From Brassica napus (lineage: Eukaryota > Streptophyta > Magnoliopsida > Brassicales > Brassicaceae): DNA of 64,000 nt. Below are positions 29,279 to 43,469 of the stretch, in pieces. Location: the NCBI RefSeq assembly GCF_020379485.1, contig NC_063446.1, positions 12,943,597 to 13,007,596 on the forward strand. Reading direction: 5' to 3'. A program made the position numbers and the translations under genes. The notes under the pieces were generated by a model, which was given only the letters and a program-made list of their open reading frames with translations, was not told the DNA's origin and made no database searches. Every line of letters starts with the position of its first letter. Position 1 is the first letter of the stretch.

Positions 29279-30524
29279 TTTTTTTTTTTTTTGCTTTTTT
29301 AAGACAGAACCGCAGACATTAAAAAAAAATCAAAACTTCTGTAAAAAATCGAAAGCAAATTCTAAATTTAATAACGAATGTTACGAATCATACAAAGAAT
29401 AGCATTGTCAGAGAAAAAAAAAAGTATGAAACTTTAAGATCGGAGAAGGAAACTGAATCAATAGCTAGAAGAGCATAGAGATTTGTGAGAAGAATTAGAA
29501 ATCAAATCAAAGAGTTAGTGAATCAATTGGGATAAAACAGAAGATAGAAATGAGAAAACCTTGAGAGAATCGAAGAAGATGGATGGCGTGGTGAAACTGA
29601 TAAAGCGTGTGTTACGTTTATTACTATTAAAAGAAAGCTTTTGATTGAGAGCGCATTGACAAGTTTTTTTGGTTGCTGTGTCTTTTTCTTAAGGACGTGA
29701 TGCATCCCCCTACCTCCATTATTTAAAGGTTTAAAAACAAAAAGATATATATGTTGATAAATGTTTTTATTGACATTAATTTATTGATATATATTGGATA
29801 TATAAATATCTTTATTCAAGATTAAATTTAATAAAATTTAATTTGAAAAATAAAATAATAAGTATTGCTCTCTCTGTTTCATACTATATGTTTTCTTAAA
29901 AAGTTTACTTCAATGTAACATTAATTTTACTGAATTAATAATATTTTATAATCTATTTTACAATTAACTGAAATATTTTAACTTATACTTTTATTGATGA
30001 TTTTGTAATAAGTAAAGTTATTAAAAAAAATTTATTTATACGTACGTAACATCTTATATTATGTATTTAAACCAAATATTCGACTAGAAACTAAACATCA
30101 AATTCATATTTATGCATAATGAACTATACTATCAAATTTATGCAGTGAGATATAGTCTCAGTTTGGAAGTAGATAAAAGATTTATTTAAGAAGAGTAATT
30201 AAATGTTTTGATTAGTAACAACTAAACTAAAAAAGATGAGGAAAAATTATATTGAAATCATCTTTACCCACATCTATATTTACTTTTATATTTCTACTAT
30301 ATTTACTTTTATATTTCTACTAAAATAAAAATATTTTATTATAGAGTTAGAGTTGCTACAATATATATTTATGTAATATATAACGTATATTTATATAATA
30401 GAATTTTTTAAACAATAAGTTATTTAAAATGATAGATGAGTTCAATGATGTTTCATTGGGTTTGTGATCTTAAAGATTTGCAATAAGACAAATATTCAAA
30501 ATCAATCTCTACGTAAAATTATGG

Positions 30525-31690
30525 GAGTTTGAAACAAGCGCAAACCAAATTTTCTCTTTCACGGCAACTAACCCTAACCTCGTCGATCTTCAATCCGGTG
30601 GCTTCTACCGCCGCAACTGGCTCCATCGGCACCCTAGCTACGGCGAGAGCTTCCTCTGAACCTCAGATCGTTGCACACCTTCATGCAATGGCCGTTCCTT
30701 CTGTTACAATCTCCGACGAGACCTCCTCCACTCCACCTCCATGATCTCCGACAACATGTCTGCTTCTCCTCCTGTGATCTCCAACAATCAACCTCCAGAC
30801 TACTCACCAGCCTTAGCTACCACCGGTATTCCACCTCCATCTCAGTAATCTCCAAGCATCGTTAACAAAGTTCTGCCATTGGTAATCTCAGATGAAGGTA
30901 ATTACTCAGATTTTGATTCTCAGGCTGCAGAAGTTGTTCAAGTAACTGGTTTTATCCCTACCTTGGAAGCATGGTCAAAACCTCTCCATTTCACGCCAGC
31001 TCCACCCCCACCCCCTCCCCCCGGAACCCTGCAACTCCAAGGTTTGGTGTTTTAGAGGTTGTAAGAAGTCGGTTAACTTCATTTTGGCTTTTAATCCGTG
31101 AAGCTACTCTCAATGGTCAGAAGCAAAAGAAAGGGGATATAAGATATCCTGAGAAAATTGTGTCTCAGCTTCCAGTTGAGAATATTCCACCTCCGGCTCT
31201 CAAAGGAGATGATACTTTTCGGTTTTCATGGGTGGCTCGTATGAATCAAGCATCGAGAAATCTTTTTCGGGCTGCTGACCCGACTTGCCGTTTGGATGGT
31301 ACTTCTCAGGTGACAATTTCATCTAAGGTCCTTAGGCTAGGCCCATAAAATAAGAAAGAATACATAGTCGGCCAGTTTTATATATGTTCATGTCTTCCTA
31401 GTGGACTCATTCATGCAAAATTGAATAGGTTATGGGGTCCGGAATGTAAGATAACCTGTGATAAGTTAGGTGACTCTTCTTTCTTGTTCCATATTCCTCA
31501 TGAAAATACTCGCAAATGGGTTATCCAACGCGGAGTATGGCATATTGATGATTGCCTCCTCTTCGTATCCCCTTGGAGCCATGTTAACGCATTCCAAGTC
31601 CATGAGATTTCTACTCAGACGATGTGGGTTACTCTTAAGAACAAAAACCAAAAAGTATTTTCTAATTTTTTTAAATATTATTAAGTTTAG
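30525..31690 (+). pseudogene. LINE-type ORF1 / DUF4283 pseudogene, right copy
   Basis: It matches the left copy at 25896-27050, with small indels. Here the segment from about 30971 to 31348 stays open for 125 codons, while the left copy is broken there. The DUF4283 block (VIQRGVWHIDDCLLFVSPWS) is at about 31520-31590. The GP stop and the lack of reverse transcriptase are shared. Confidence 0.75.
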
Positions 31691-31897
31691 ATAAATAATG
31701 TAGGATATAAAACCTACATTTATCACTCTATAACAGCACACAAAACAAACGTTTAACAACCTTATTTTTCTAAACAATTGGAGTTAATTATATCTTCACT
31801 ACTTGTTGAAGCAATTAAAGTTTTATTAAGGTAAGTTAATTTATTAATGTTTTAATAAATATTATGTACCATAAATTTTTATAGCAAATTAGTCTTA

Positions 31898-32229
31898 GGG
31901 GGTGTTATTGGTTTATATATTTTGATTGATTTAGAAATCCATATAGTATTTATAAATCCAAGTAAAATATGCAAATCCGGAGGTTTTCCTTCGGATTTGA
32001 GTCTTTGTATTTTTAACTAAAAAATCCAAACAAATCCATTCAAATCCATTATTAAATCAAATATATTAGTAAATCCGTACAATTGAATAACACTTGATTT
32101 GATATAGAATTTATGAATCATTAAACCAATAACACATGATTTTAATACATATTTAAAAATCATAGAACCAATAACACTAGATTTAGTTCGGATTTTCAAA
32201 TCCATTAAAATACAACAACCAATAACCCC
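31898..32229. mobile_element. MITE with GGGG(T)GTTATTGG termini, right copy
   Basis: The same element as 27266-27594, with 1-bp indels. Confidence 0.7.
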
Positions 32230-32774
32230 TACTAAGTTGTTAACTATAAGTATAAAATTTTGTTATACTTTAATTAGTTTTGTATTTTTAAAATTTTTAT
32301 ATTACTTTATATAAAATGTTTTAATAAGTTTGTTTTTCTATTGTTTTAAAATATAATTAATTTTTAGTTTATTAAAAAAATGTCACTATTATTATGTAAT
32401 ATACCACATGTGTAGAGACTTATATTTACCACAATTTTAGAAATAGTTGTTAATTTTATTTAAATTTTTAATTTAAATTTGAATATATTATTTATCTACA
32501 GTTACTTGATTATAAATTTTTACATAAAATTAATGCATATATAGTTAAATTGTACACATGGAATTAATTTTTCTTAGTTAACCATTAATGAATATATATA
32601 TAGATTATAGTTATGGCAATTTTATTTTGAAAAGTATGTCTACACATTTTACTTAAAGTTTTATATGTATATATCTACATATATTATATGTACAAGTTTA
32701 TAATATAAAGTATATAGATATATACAAAATTATGTTTAAAATATAACTAAATTTTTATATTTATGTTTAACATA

Positions 32775-35122
32775 GAATTATATTATTTTGTGCTTTTTTA
32801 TTTTAAAATAAACTTGTGTGTTTGGGTAATGGTATTTTATATTTTATTATTTCCAAAATAAATATTTTACTATTAATAATATTTTCATTTTTTATTCTAA
32901 AAGCAAAAACCAAAAACTAAAAGCACCATTCATGTTTTTCAAAAAATTAAAATCTACTGCAAAATCAAAAACTAAAAACTAGAATTTAAAAATCTAAAAA
33001 AACAAAAAAACAAAAAACCAAAATCCAAAATCTAGAAACTATGAAAACAATCATCACCTGAAATAGGTGATTTTTCTTTATCATTTAAGCAAAAACTATA
33101 ATTTTGTTGTAGCTCTATACAATTATCATTTGTGCTATTTTATGCATAAAATTGGACAGGATAATATAACAGTGATATGTCTAAAATAGAATTGAGCTAA
33201 ATATAAGTAAAATATAAGTAATAGAAAGAAAAAGGAAAAAAGAAGCACAATATAAAGAAAATAAATGCAAAGAGACGGTATATTTGACTAATCTTAAATA
33301 TACAAATTTAGGAAAGAGAAATATAAAAATATTATAAAAAGTAACATAAATTTAAAATTATATTTGAGAAAATAAGAGAATGAAAATAATGTATATATAT
33401 TCAGTTTAAGGACAGTAAAATAAATAAAAAAGATGATTTTTGAATACAAAACACTTAAGAATGTAAATATAATTTTTATCAACTAGTATCTTATATGGTA
33501 TCTGAAGAAACACTTAGTTATGAGTAGTGATGGCAAACGAGCTCTCCCACGTCCAAATGACCCGCCCAGCCGCAGGATCAAGTTCCGTCGGGTCTCAGCA
33601 GGCTTAGCCTATGAGATGCTGCTGTTTTTTGTTTTTTTTCTTCTCTGAATTTTTTCTTTCAAATGATTATAAGCTGAAAACTTAGGCTAACCAATGTTTA
33701 CAACACCTTATTTTTACTCCACTTCATATTCTCCTATTTACACATTATCTTTTTTTTCTTCCACGTCACAGTTCAACACTCACTCAATTTTTATTTTCTA
33801 GAATGATTTTGTTTTAGAAAATTACAACATCCTATCAAAAAGTTAGTGGATGATAATAGCATAAATATAGTAAAAAGATAAGTTCTTTTTTTTTCAAATG
33901 AAATTAAACAAATATCTATTTATAGAGAGTAAAAATGATGAATTTTGTTATATATATATATATATATATATAATTATAATTATTATAAAATCATTGATGT
34001 TAAATAATTGACATAAGAAAAAAGTTAGAAAATATGAACATTCAACCAGTTTCTTACAATTGTCTTCATCTTTCTATTTGCGTTGCAGTTGAAATCTATG
34101 AGACAAACTTAATATTTTGGTTCAATCAACATTTGCCACATCGTTTAAGAATGACCCTTTTTTTATCAACGTTGTTGATAAGTTTCAACACTAAATTTAC
34201 CACATCATGTATTTTATTTTTACATCAAACCATTGGAAGCTTATCTTAATAGTTATCAATAGTTGATAAATCTTCCATTGTAAGTAGTCTTATGCACTTT
34301 TTCATATTATCTTAGTGTCAAGCTTTTTAAAGCACCACAACTTTTCTTCACTTGGCTTCGCAGGAGCATCGTTTTACTGTTTTAGACTATTTAACAATTT
34401 TGTAACAAGTTAAGAGTTATGAGATAGAATAAAATATATCAAGACTTAAAATCTATAAGTATTTAGATGTTTAATACGAATAAAAATTAAACTTTAAATT
34501 TGAAATAAGCCAAAAGTAAATCATAAAATGATAATTAATTATCGGTAAAAACATAAACTAATGTCAAATCACATCAACTAGTTTTGTTAATAGTTCGTAA
34601 TCCACCTAGTTTTGTTAATAGATTCGTAATCCACGTGATCATATGATCATTGTATTTTTGAAAAAAAAAACTTAACTTTTTAATTAGAATACGAAACAGA
34701 TTCTAATAATGTAACTGAAAAACCAAAAAAAAAAAAATTTAAAATTTATGTATTGGTTCAACAGTACCGATTTTAACAGTTTTTTGTGGGTTTTACGAGT
34801 TTTTAAATAATGGGTTTTTCATATAATGAAAATTTCTACAAGGGTAAGCTGTAAAGGAGGAAGTCGAACACACTGCATCATCATTCATCACTTAGTTTTT
34901 ATTTATTTTGGATCAGATAAGACCTTAGAATGTCACAGTTCTACACTTTCTTAGTACTAAAATATAAACATAGACATAGAAAACATGTTCACACATGTTC
35001 ACTTATTTGAAAGCTCCCATTGTTTGTCATATATTCCCAAAAGAATATTCAACAATAATCAACGAGGATAAAAAAGTAAAACTTCAGAGGCTGCTCATAG
35101 GCTCAAGTAACTCACTCACATC
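32775..35122. other. AT-rich intergenic region
   Basis: No gene seen. It includes a short GC-rich patch at about 33536-33600 with CCCGCC motifs, resembling a decayed relative of the hAT-type MITE at 10513. It also has a TA microsatellite at about 33950-33972 and a tandem pair of about 29-bp units (CTAGTTTTGTTAATAG) near 34578-34636. Confidence 0.45.
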
Positions 35123-36243
35123 TCAAGACTTTTGAAAAGTCCCCTTGTTATCAAGTTCTTCCAACACAGCCCACAGTTTTGGATCCGCATAGTTCTCGAT
35201 GAGAAAAGCCGGTTTTGCTTGCATCAGCATGCTTGCTGGATTACCTGTAGTTAGTCCCACCACTGGCATTCCAGCTGCAACTCCAGCTTTTATCCCAGAG
35301 ACCGAGTCCTCAAAAACTAGCGTATGCTCCTTCGACACGTTAAGCACCTCAAGAGCCTTCAAGTAAGGCCCTGGGTGTGGTTTGGGATACTCACATTCAG
35401 ACCCAAGGATCACTGCCTGGAAGAAATCAGTAAGACCAAGTTTGGATATCATGAGCTCTGCGTTTTCTTTTGGAGCGTTCGTCACAGCAGCTCGCTTCAG
35501 TCCACGTTCCTCTATCCATTTGGTTAGTTTTATAAGCCCGTCAAGTGGCTTTATCTTCTCTGCTACAAGTCTAATCAATAAGAGGAAAACAAAGTTAATC
35601 CTAAGTTCCTAACTTAACTCAAATCTTAAAAAGAAGTTTAAGACTTACTTGCGGTAAAGAGCTTCCTTTTCCTCACAGAACTCTAACCCTCTTGTAACAT
35701 CATTAGGGAAGAGAGCAAGAGCAATCTGAGAGTTGTGTTTGCCACCAATGTTCTTAATAAAGAACTTCTCGTCGATTGGTACACCGTTGTTAAAACCAAT
35801 CTGTGAATGATACAAGAAGCAAACTTTGAAGCAAGAGCTTGATAGTAATTAATCATAAAGGGATTATTAACCTGTTGGAGCAGTTCTTGAAAGGCAATAA
35901 GGTGGATAGGATCAGAGTCACAGAGTGTTCCATCAACATCGAAGAGAATGGCTTCTAAAGGAGCAAGATGTGAGAGCGAAGGTTTGCTGCTTCACAACAT
36001 AACAAGTCAAAGATCAAAATTAAGAGATTTGCATTAAAAGGATCAAACTTTCGGATACCCAATACTATTAGCAACCATTGATTGTGTGTTACAATATTAG
36101 CAATGATTATTAGCGTGCGAGTTCCAGTGATCTTGGAGATCGTGCATATACATAACAGAGATTGTATGAATCGTTAAATGAAAAGACGATCGGAGAACTA
36201 GAGTGTACCTCTCGGAAGAGTTGAGATCAGAGAAGCCATTCAT
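35123..36243 (-). CDS. SGPP: Sugar-phosphate phosphatase, HAD superfamily
   Basis: Four exons (36209-36243, 35872-35986, 35649-35800, 35123-35570) give 249 aa. HAD motif I is LFDVDGTLCDSDPIHLIAF with the nucleophile Asp in DVDGT. Motif II includes AAVTNAPKENAELM, motif III Lys is in YPKPHPGPYLKAL, and motif IV is VFEDSVSGIKAGVAAGMPVV. The cap is of the beta-phosphoglucomutase-like class. The collinear Arabidopsis protein, recalled as At2g38740/AtSGPP, dephosphorylates a wide range of sugar phosphates in the cytosol. Length and all catalytic positions look intact. It lies between the duplicated block and ANN4. Confidence 0.92.
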
Positions 36244-36864
36244 TGTGATGGAACTGAGAAAGAAAACGAATCTAATCGGGAAGAAAGGAGTGGTTTTTGA
36301 GAGACGATGAAAAAAGAAACAAGCAGAGTGCAGAGGAGAAATAGGATCTTTAATGGTCCGCCAGGGGAAGATTCGCGGACTTTTCTTCGCCACGTGGCGG
36401 CTTTTGGTTTCCTTACTGCAAAATGCCAAAACTGTTAACCGGGAAATCATACCGACATTCGGTTTAGACATTGAAATTATACGAACCAAACCAGTCATTC
36501 GGATTAGACTACCCACAAGTTTATTTTTTGTTTTGTTAGTGTGTTACTCATTAGACGCCAGTGCTAACTGAAGGTTTCCTTCATTCCAAACTCAAATTTT
36601 CTTTTCACTGAAAATGTTATAACCTTGCAAGTTTAGTTAAATATGATTCAAGTAACTATGTCATTCTAGCATAAAACATGAAAACAGAGTTTAACATGAC
36701 ACACTCTTCTCTTCTTGAATAATGTCACCAGAGACAGTGACTTTATTATTAAATATTATGATAAAAGGGTATAGAAAACGCAAATGTTGGGATAGAAACA
36801 TAAAACCGAAAGAAATTCACATGTTCAATAGCCACAAGTCCTGGGAATAAGTTCAGAACCGAAA

Positions 36865-38468
36865 TCAATTTGATTTAGATAGTAGTGTGAGCAAGAAATC
36901 TCTGTAGTTCCCTTTAATCTTCTCTTGAATTGTTTGGGCCAAAGGCTCTCCATAGAGCTGGTTATACTCTTCTGCTATCTCCTTCATGTCACCATGATCT
37001 GCTCTCGTAACGAACACTCTTGTCAACCATTTCTTGGTACCCTTGTCCGCATCTTTGTTCAAAGACGCATTCAAAATCTACAACCAAAGACAAGAGACTT
37101 TGTTAGAACAAGAAAAGTTTATACATAATAGTAGATGTTATCATAAGTTTATTAGTATTAGTGTTACCTTGCTGAAATACACTGAGGGTTTGAGCAAACA
37201 AAGCAAAGCTTCATTGATGAGAGAAGACTCAGATACACCCTGATGATCATACAACAAGATTTTCTTGATTCATTAGAAAAAGTTAAAAATGGGGTTTTAT
37301 AAAAGACTATAAGAAGTGAGTATAAATAATATATATGTTACCCCAAGAAGATCAGACCCTTGGATTTGATTAAAGTGTTTGTAGAGATGTTCGAGATGGA
37401 GTTTGCTTCTTGTACTCAGAATCCTAACAACCTCATCATTCTCTATGGCTCCCTCTCCAGAAGAAGCCACCGCCTCGGCCAAAATCTTAGCGTCCGATTT
37501 GGCGGAACTTTCCTTCACCTCTTTCCCTTCGTATCTGTAAGCACTCACGAGGCCTACTAGCAGCTGCACAACAAACACACAGAGAGACAGTAAGTTAGAA
37601 GAGATCGGGTGTAGTGTACGGTAAGTAAGAATGTACCGACCTTGCGTTGAGAGCCGTGGACGTGAGAGGCAATGTCTTCTTCCATCGACTGGTCAAAGAG
37701 GGAGTGATAAGCTTTGCGTGCGCCTAGGAGATCTTCAGAGGAGCGAGTGCATGACACCTCCACGATGAGGTTGTAAGCTTCATCTCCTTTCTTCAGTGCT
37801 TTCTTCACCAACCTCGCGTCTCTCTCCCATGGATGCATCGACCACATCACCACCGCGTTCTGTGCATCACAGACCAAACTTTCATCAAGAAGAAAATTTA
37901 GCAATTTTAGTTTTATTGAAACTGAAATAAATGGTTTGTTTTGTACTTTTCTTAGGTAAAAACAATAAGTGATTTGTTACTGGGTAAAAAACTAGTAGAA
38001 ATGGTAAAAAATCAACTACATAGATTTAGATGGTGTGATAAGTTTTGCCAAAAAAAAGAGTAAAAAGATGGTAATAAAATATTTAGAAAGATGGATAAAA
38101 AGAAAAGCCAGAAAATAAAAGAAGGAAAGATATGTAAAAGATTAAGAAACTGACAGTGAAGCGAGAGAACTCAATCTTGAGATGTTTGACAAAGTGATCA
38201 TGACATTTCTCAAAAGCTCTTTCTTCATCTTCCACAAAGAAACTTTTGCTTGCTCTCCTAAACAACTTTCGATGATCCTTGTGCGAGTTCCCCAGAGTAC
38301 TTATCAATGCTCCCTCTTCAACTCCCATTCCTACAAGTTTTGTTTAATGATTTCAAATAGTTATTAATCTCGAAATCATTCTCAGTGTACATCATTGTAA
38401 TATGACTGTTTTTCATAGTTACCTGAGATTGCTTTGGTGATGCCTTCCAAATCGAGAGTGTGAGCCAT
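36865..38468 (-). CDS. ANN4: Annexin 4
   Basis: At least six exons starting at ATG 38468 (MAHTLDLEGITKAIS) give a protein of about 318 aa with four annexin repeats. The first repeat has GMGVEEGALISTLGNSHKDH. It departs from the calcium-binding G-X-GTD consensus in that repeat, with Val where Thr is usual. Conserved pieces follow, MHPWERDARLVKKALKKG and VSCTRSSEDLLGARKAYHSL, and the last repeat ends KGNYRDFLLTLLSKSN. Annexins bind acidic phospholipids in a calcium-dependent way. The Arabidopsis counterpart works in salt and drought responses together with ANN1. It is head to head with ANN3, 2.4 kb away. The sequence matches what I recall of the ANN4 protein. Confidence 0.93.
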
Positions 38469-40879
38469 TTTTCTTGCTTTTTAGTTTTGTGTTTGTTTCT
38501 GCTTTGCTTTGGTTAAGTGGAAAGCTAAGGAAGAGAGACAAGTCGTTTTATATGATGCTGATTATTAGGGGTGATGTTGTGGTTTACGGAGGGAGTCAAG
38601 GGTATTTTAGGTATATAACAAACTATTCATTTAGTATAAAAGTTTGTGTTCAGATTTAAGACAGACGCTAGTCATTGTTGTAACAAGAAGTAACGCCCAC
38701 AGGATTTATTGCATGTTTTAACAACTGTTTCATATGAAAAGGATGAAACACTAGTCCAAGACAAATTAAAACTTACTGTTTTGTTTTTGTTGTAACTAGA
38801 CTTTATTACGTTTGACCATTATATAAACTGTACTTTAGTATATATAATCATACTGTAAACCTTTTGATTTTTTTTACTGTAAACCTTTTGTCTTTTGATT
38901 ATATATACTAAGGTGCAATTTATATAATAATACATGTCTATAATACAAAACAGGGTTCCGGGAAAGAAGAAGAGGTTTACAGTTTCAAATGTATTTTTTT
39001 TTTTGTCACAACATGTATTATACTAAATTTGAGTTCGTATTATGGCACAGTGATTACATTATTACAAAACACTAAAATACACTATGATTATTGATTGGCA
39101 TGGTCTAATTTTGTATTAGGAAACTTGTAACAAAAGCAAATCAAAGTTACACATGCACTGTCACTGGCATATGATTTAGGATATGATGCATAAGATTAAG
39201 AGCCATGTGGTTTAGAATTGGCCGAATCTCAGATAATCAATGGAAAACTAGTAAAAGTCAACTAATTGCGATCTCACTCAATCTTAAACGAACATTAGAT
39301 GATAACTAAAGGGTATGAAAAATGTTTACTACATATATAAAAACAAGTCCCGAAGATCATGGCTAAGCATAGAGCATATCTTTTCTTCTCTTAAACTAAT
39401 GCATTCTTTAACAAAAGTGTTATACGTTCTCATTATGTCCCAGCCTGTCCCTTTAAAGAAATCATGCACGTAACCAATTTAAAAGAGTAGATGGGAAGCC
39501 TCTATCACGTTTCCTTCGCGACGGTGGAAGAGCATGATTAAAAGTTAAAAGTGAAGAAACAGTTTCTTAGCTTCCAATAAGAATCTCATTCTAATAATCC
39601 CGAGTTAATCATGGTCTAAAAATAATAAGTGATTAGTTTATCAATTTCCTGACAAAAAAAAATCAATATATATATATATATTAGTTTACCAATATACTCC
39701 AGCAAGCATCACATGGTCTTTTTAATAAAAGAAAGGTTGTTTATGAGTATCTGTCATTGGTGGTTGTACAGCCACGTTGTTTGTCCTCATGGCTGCATGC
39801 GTCCCTTTAACAACAAAAATATTTGGTAAACCAATTAAATAACTAATTAAAGAGATATGCATTATTGTATATGACGACAGGGTGTTTTCGTGCAGACTGT
39901 GCCCAACTGCCCATAAACAGATCACGTTTTACACGAAGACGACTTCACAATAATTTAGAGGGGACAGTTGTGTCTATCTCTGAGGTCTATATGATTTTCA
40001 TGTCGCTATCTATTTTATTTGATTTGGTTAAACTAGCTCGTCAGCATAACTCATAAGATTCGGTCATTTTTCATCCTCTTAAATCTATTTTTTAATATAC
40101 GCATACGTTTCACACACAGCTCCATGTTGTTGACTACAACATACAGTTCATAGAAAACACTACGTCCGAATTTTGTTTTGTTCACACAATGTAACATCAA
40201 AATTATCATTTTGATAAGTAACACCGAATTTCTATTCAAGTTGCAGACGTGTAAATTTTTTCGATGAATCTGCAGACACATTTTGATAAGTAACATAATC
40301 TTCAGCAAATTTCAGATAATCTATTTAATTTTAGACAATCTGCTAAAATTCAAATTTACTATAAAAATATTTATCTTAAAAAATTATTCAAAAGATCAAA
40401 TTTAAAAATATATTTTTAAAATATATAAATTTTTAATATAAATTATATAGTTTAGAGACGACTGAAGATTATGTTACGGATTGATTGAGTGATGCAGTTT
40501 TGCATTTTATATAAATAAAAATAAAATTACAAAATAAAAGCAATTGAAAGATTTTCTTTGACGGAGGAGTTCTCTGCCTTCTTGGTTTAAGTGGTGAGTA
40601 CATGATAGATTGTGAAACTAGTAATATAAAGAGGGACTATTCAATAATATAGTAACTAATAGTCTCCACCTAGTTTATCCTCAAAATACGTCATTACAGT
40701 TCCCACAAAAAAAAATCATTACAGTAACGTCTTGGGGGGGCATTTACGTCAAATAAGGTTCTCTTATTACACCTAAACAAGAGTTGAAACATACATACCA
40801 AGAGAGAGAAAGAAATTACAAGGTAGAGAGAGAGAAGAAGCACACGCTTAGGAGAGAAACAGAGGATTACATCTCTAAA
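38469..40879. other. Divergent intergenic region between ANN4 and ANN3
   Basis: 2.4 kb that must hold the promoters of two divergent annexin genes. No coding region is seen. There are short direct repeats TACTGTAAACCTTTTG at about 38851-38895 and an AT microsatellite near 39665-39680. The leader of ANN3 (40790-40880) is rich in GA repeats. Confidence 0.5.
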
Positions 40880-42414
40880 ATGGCGACCATTAGAGTACCA
40901 GACGAAGTTCCATCTCCAGCTCAGGATTCTGAAACTCTCAATAAAGCTTTTCGAGGTACATTACAATCTTGTTCTCTGCATTCACGTACGTAACGTACGC
41001 AAGCTTTTGTCTGGTTCTTGAAACTGGAACTGGATTCTTGTTCTTGTAGGATGGGGAACAGACGAGAAGGCTATCATACGCGTTTTAGGAAAAAGAAACG
41101 AGAGCCAGAGAAAGAGAATCAGGGAGAGTTATAAAGAGATTTACGGCAAAGATCTTATCGATGATCTCTCCTCTGAACTCTCTGGTGATTTCAAGGTACT
41201 GGCTCTAAGGTTATATGGGTTATTAAGAATTTTTGTAAAAATTTCTTTTTAATACGGCAAAGAGAATCAGAGAGAGTTATAGAGAGAGTTATATGTTACT
41301 CTAAAAAAAATTGAAGGCCAAAAACAATGTTTTACTCCGGTCTTGATTAAAAACAAAGGGATGAGAGGTGTTGTCTCTTCTATAACATGAAAACAAGAAC
41401 TTGTGATTTAATTCGCAGAAAGCTGTGATTCTGTGGACGAAAGATCCAGCAGAGAGAGACGCAAGGCTTGCGAACAAGGTCTTGAATGACAAAAAGAAAA
41501 CCATAGAGAAACTCAAGATCCTCGTGGAGATCTCTTGCACAAGTTCTCCTAACCATTTTATTGCTGTGAGGAAAGCTTATTGTTCTCTCTACGACTCATC
41601 CCTTGAAGAAGACATTGCTTCCTCTGTTCCTTTTCCTCTTGCAAAGGTCTTTATTTTACTCTTTTGTCTTTTAGCTGTCTCATAAGAAACTCAATTAGTC
41701 TAATACCACCTTTATGGTAATAATAAAATGGACAGTTGCTGGTGACATTAGCAACTTCATTCAGATATGATAAAGAGAAGGTTGACAAGGAAGTTGCTAC
41801 AATAGAGGCGGGTATGCTACATGAAGCCATATCAAAAAAGCAACTAGATCATGATCATGTCCTTTACATAATAGGAACTCGCAGTATCTACCAGCTCAGA
41901 GAAACCTTTGTTGCTTACAAGCAGAGTTATGGGAACACATTAGATAAGGTTAGATTAGAAGCATCTTTGTTTAGCTTTGAGAATTTTGTCTTTTCATGGA
42001 TACTTCATGTTTATTGTTATTATGGACAGGATGTTGATGGATGTCCTGGAGATGCTGATCTGAGAAGTCTATTGCAGATGGTGATCTTGTGCATTGAGTT
42101 CCCTGAGAAACACTTTGCAAAGGTACTAAAATTTGAGCAGACATAGACTCAAATAGCAAAATGATATATCAAGAAAGACAAGAAAGGTGTTTAATTATGT
42201 TTACTTGCAGGTTGTAAGAGATTCGATTGAGGGGTTTGGAACTGATGAAGATTCGTTGACGAGAGCGATTGTGATGCGTGCAGAGATTGATTTGATGAAA
42301 GTAAGAGGAGAGTATTTCAATATGTATAACGCAAGCATGGATAACGCTATCATTGGTGATGTTTCTGGTGACTACAAGGACTTCCTCATGACTCTACTTG
42401 GTTCCAAAATCTGA
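40880..42414 (+). CDS. ANN3: Annexin 3
   Basis: Six exons (40880-40955, 41050-41195, 41419-41646, 41736-41948, 42030-42122, 42211-42414) give 319 aa. It starts [20 protein letters not shown]. Repeat I keeps [20 protein letters not shown] with the full calcium-binding GWGTDE. Repeat IV keeps [14 protein letters not shown]. Repeats II and III ([34 protein letters not shown]) are degenerate at calcium sites, as is normal in plant annexins. The end is [16 protein letters not shown]. It is expected to be a calcium-dependent phospholipid-binding protein of the cytosol and membrane face. The sequence closely fits my memory of Arabidopsis ANN3. Confidence 0.95.
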
Positions 42415-43469
42415 TCTTTGTTTGAATTTTAATATTCTTGGCTTGGCTTGTGAATTGTGACTTGTATTAAAAACTTCATTTTCTGTTTCAGATTTGATAA
42501 AACATGTTATAAAAATAATCAAAACTACTCTTGGTTTTTGAATTTTTTTTTATGTGTATTAGATCTGCGGTTTTGTTAAGCCAGTTTATCAAACCAAACT
42601 AATTTATATCAATAATTCAAACCCAACTAACCAAATTAACCAAAAACAATTGAAGTTGCTACAATTTATTGAAATTATTCAAATTTAACTAAAAGAAAAG
42701 CAAAAACTTTGATTCAATTCTGCAGAAAATTGGAAAACAAATTTATCAAAACCAAACTGAACTGCAAAGGTTTGAAAAGGATGCTAGCCCTGTTCTGGAT
42801 AAACCAACCGATTCCAGAAGATGACAAGGATGACTTCAAAGAATGAGTTAAGTAGGCAAAACAGAACGTGTCAATGAGATTTGTTGTAATGTTAGTGAAC
42901 ACACACATGCTCCCTTGTGTTGAATTGAAAGACAAGAAGATTTGGGTTAAAAGACAAACAACAACAAGAGTGTGCATGTTGAATTTGTAGTCAACTTTTT
43001 TGTTTTGGCTGTTTGAAAAGAGACCAAGTTTGATCTCTCATCAAAGCTTTCCCATTCTATCTGCTAACTCCTGACTATGTTAAAAATTAGCAACGTTCTA
43101 TACTTGTTGCAGCAATTACAAGCATCTTCGTCTTTCATGCTCCCTCATGGCAATCACTCCTACCGCTATATCTATCTCTGTCTCCATCAAAAGTTGTTTA
43201 TAATTTACTAAGCACAACCATAGTGTTTGATTTTCTTGTAAAATGTTGACAAGTGTTGGTGCCTCATGTGGTGTTCTTAAAAAATCTTCAAAACGCCGTC
43301 GTATTATCATCTATTGGCTGTTAAAGACGTTACTTTTATAGGAATCAAAGACAGAGCAAAGTTATCTTAACAATCAAGTGGATGGGTGGTCGTCTTGCAA
43401 CCACGACTCAGGTGAAGATACACAACTCCAAAGAAAAATGGCTAACCATCTCTTGTCTCACATGAATCA
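42415..43469. other. Intergenic, no gene seen
   Basis: 3' region of ANN3 followed by AT-rich DNA and the leader of the next gene. Open frames at 42714-42977 and 43116-43310 have no supporting features. Confidence 0.45.

Noticed and set aside
43116..43310. 64-codon minus-strand open frame between ANN3 and the TPR-like gene
   Set aside because: No splice context, no recognisable domain, and unremarkable composition.
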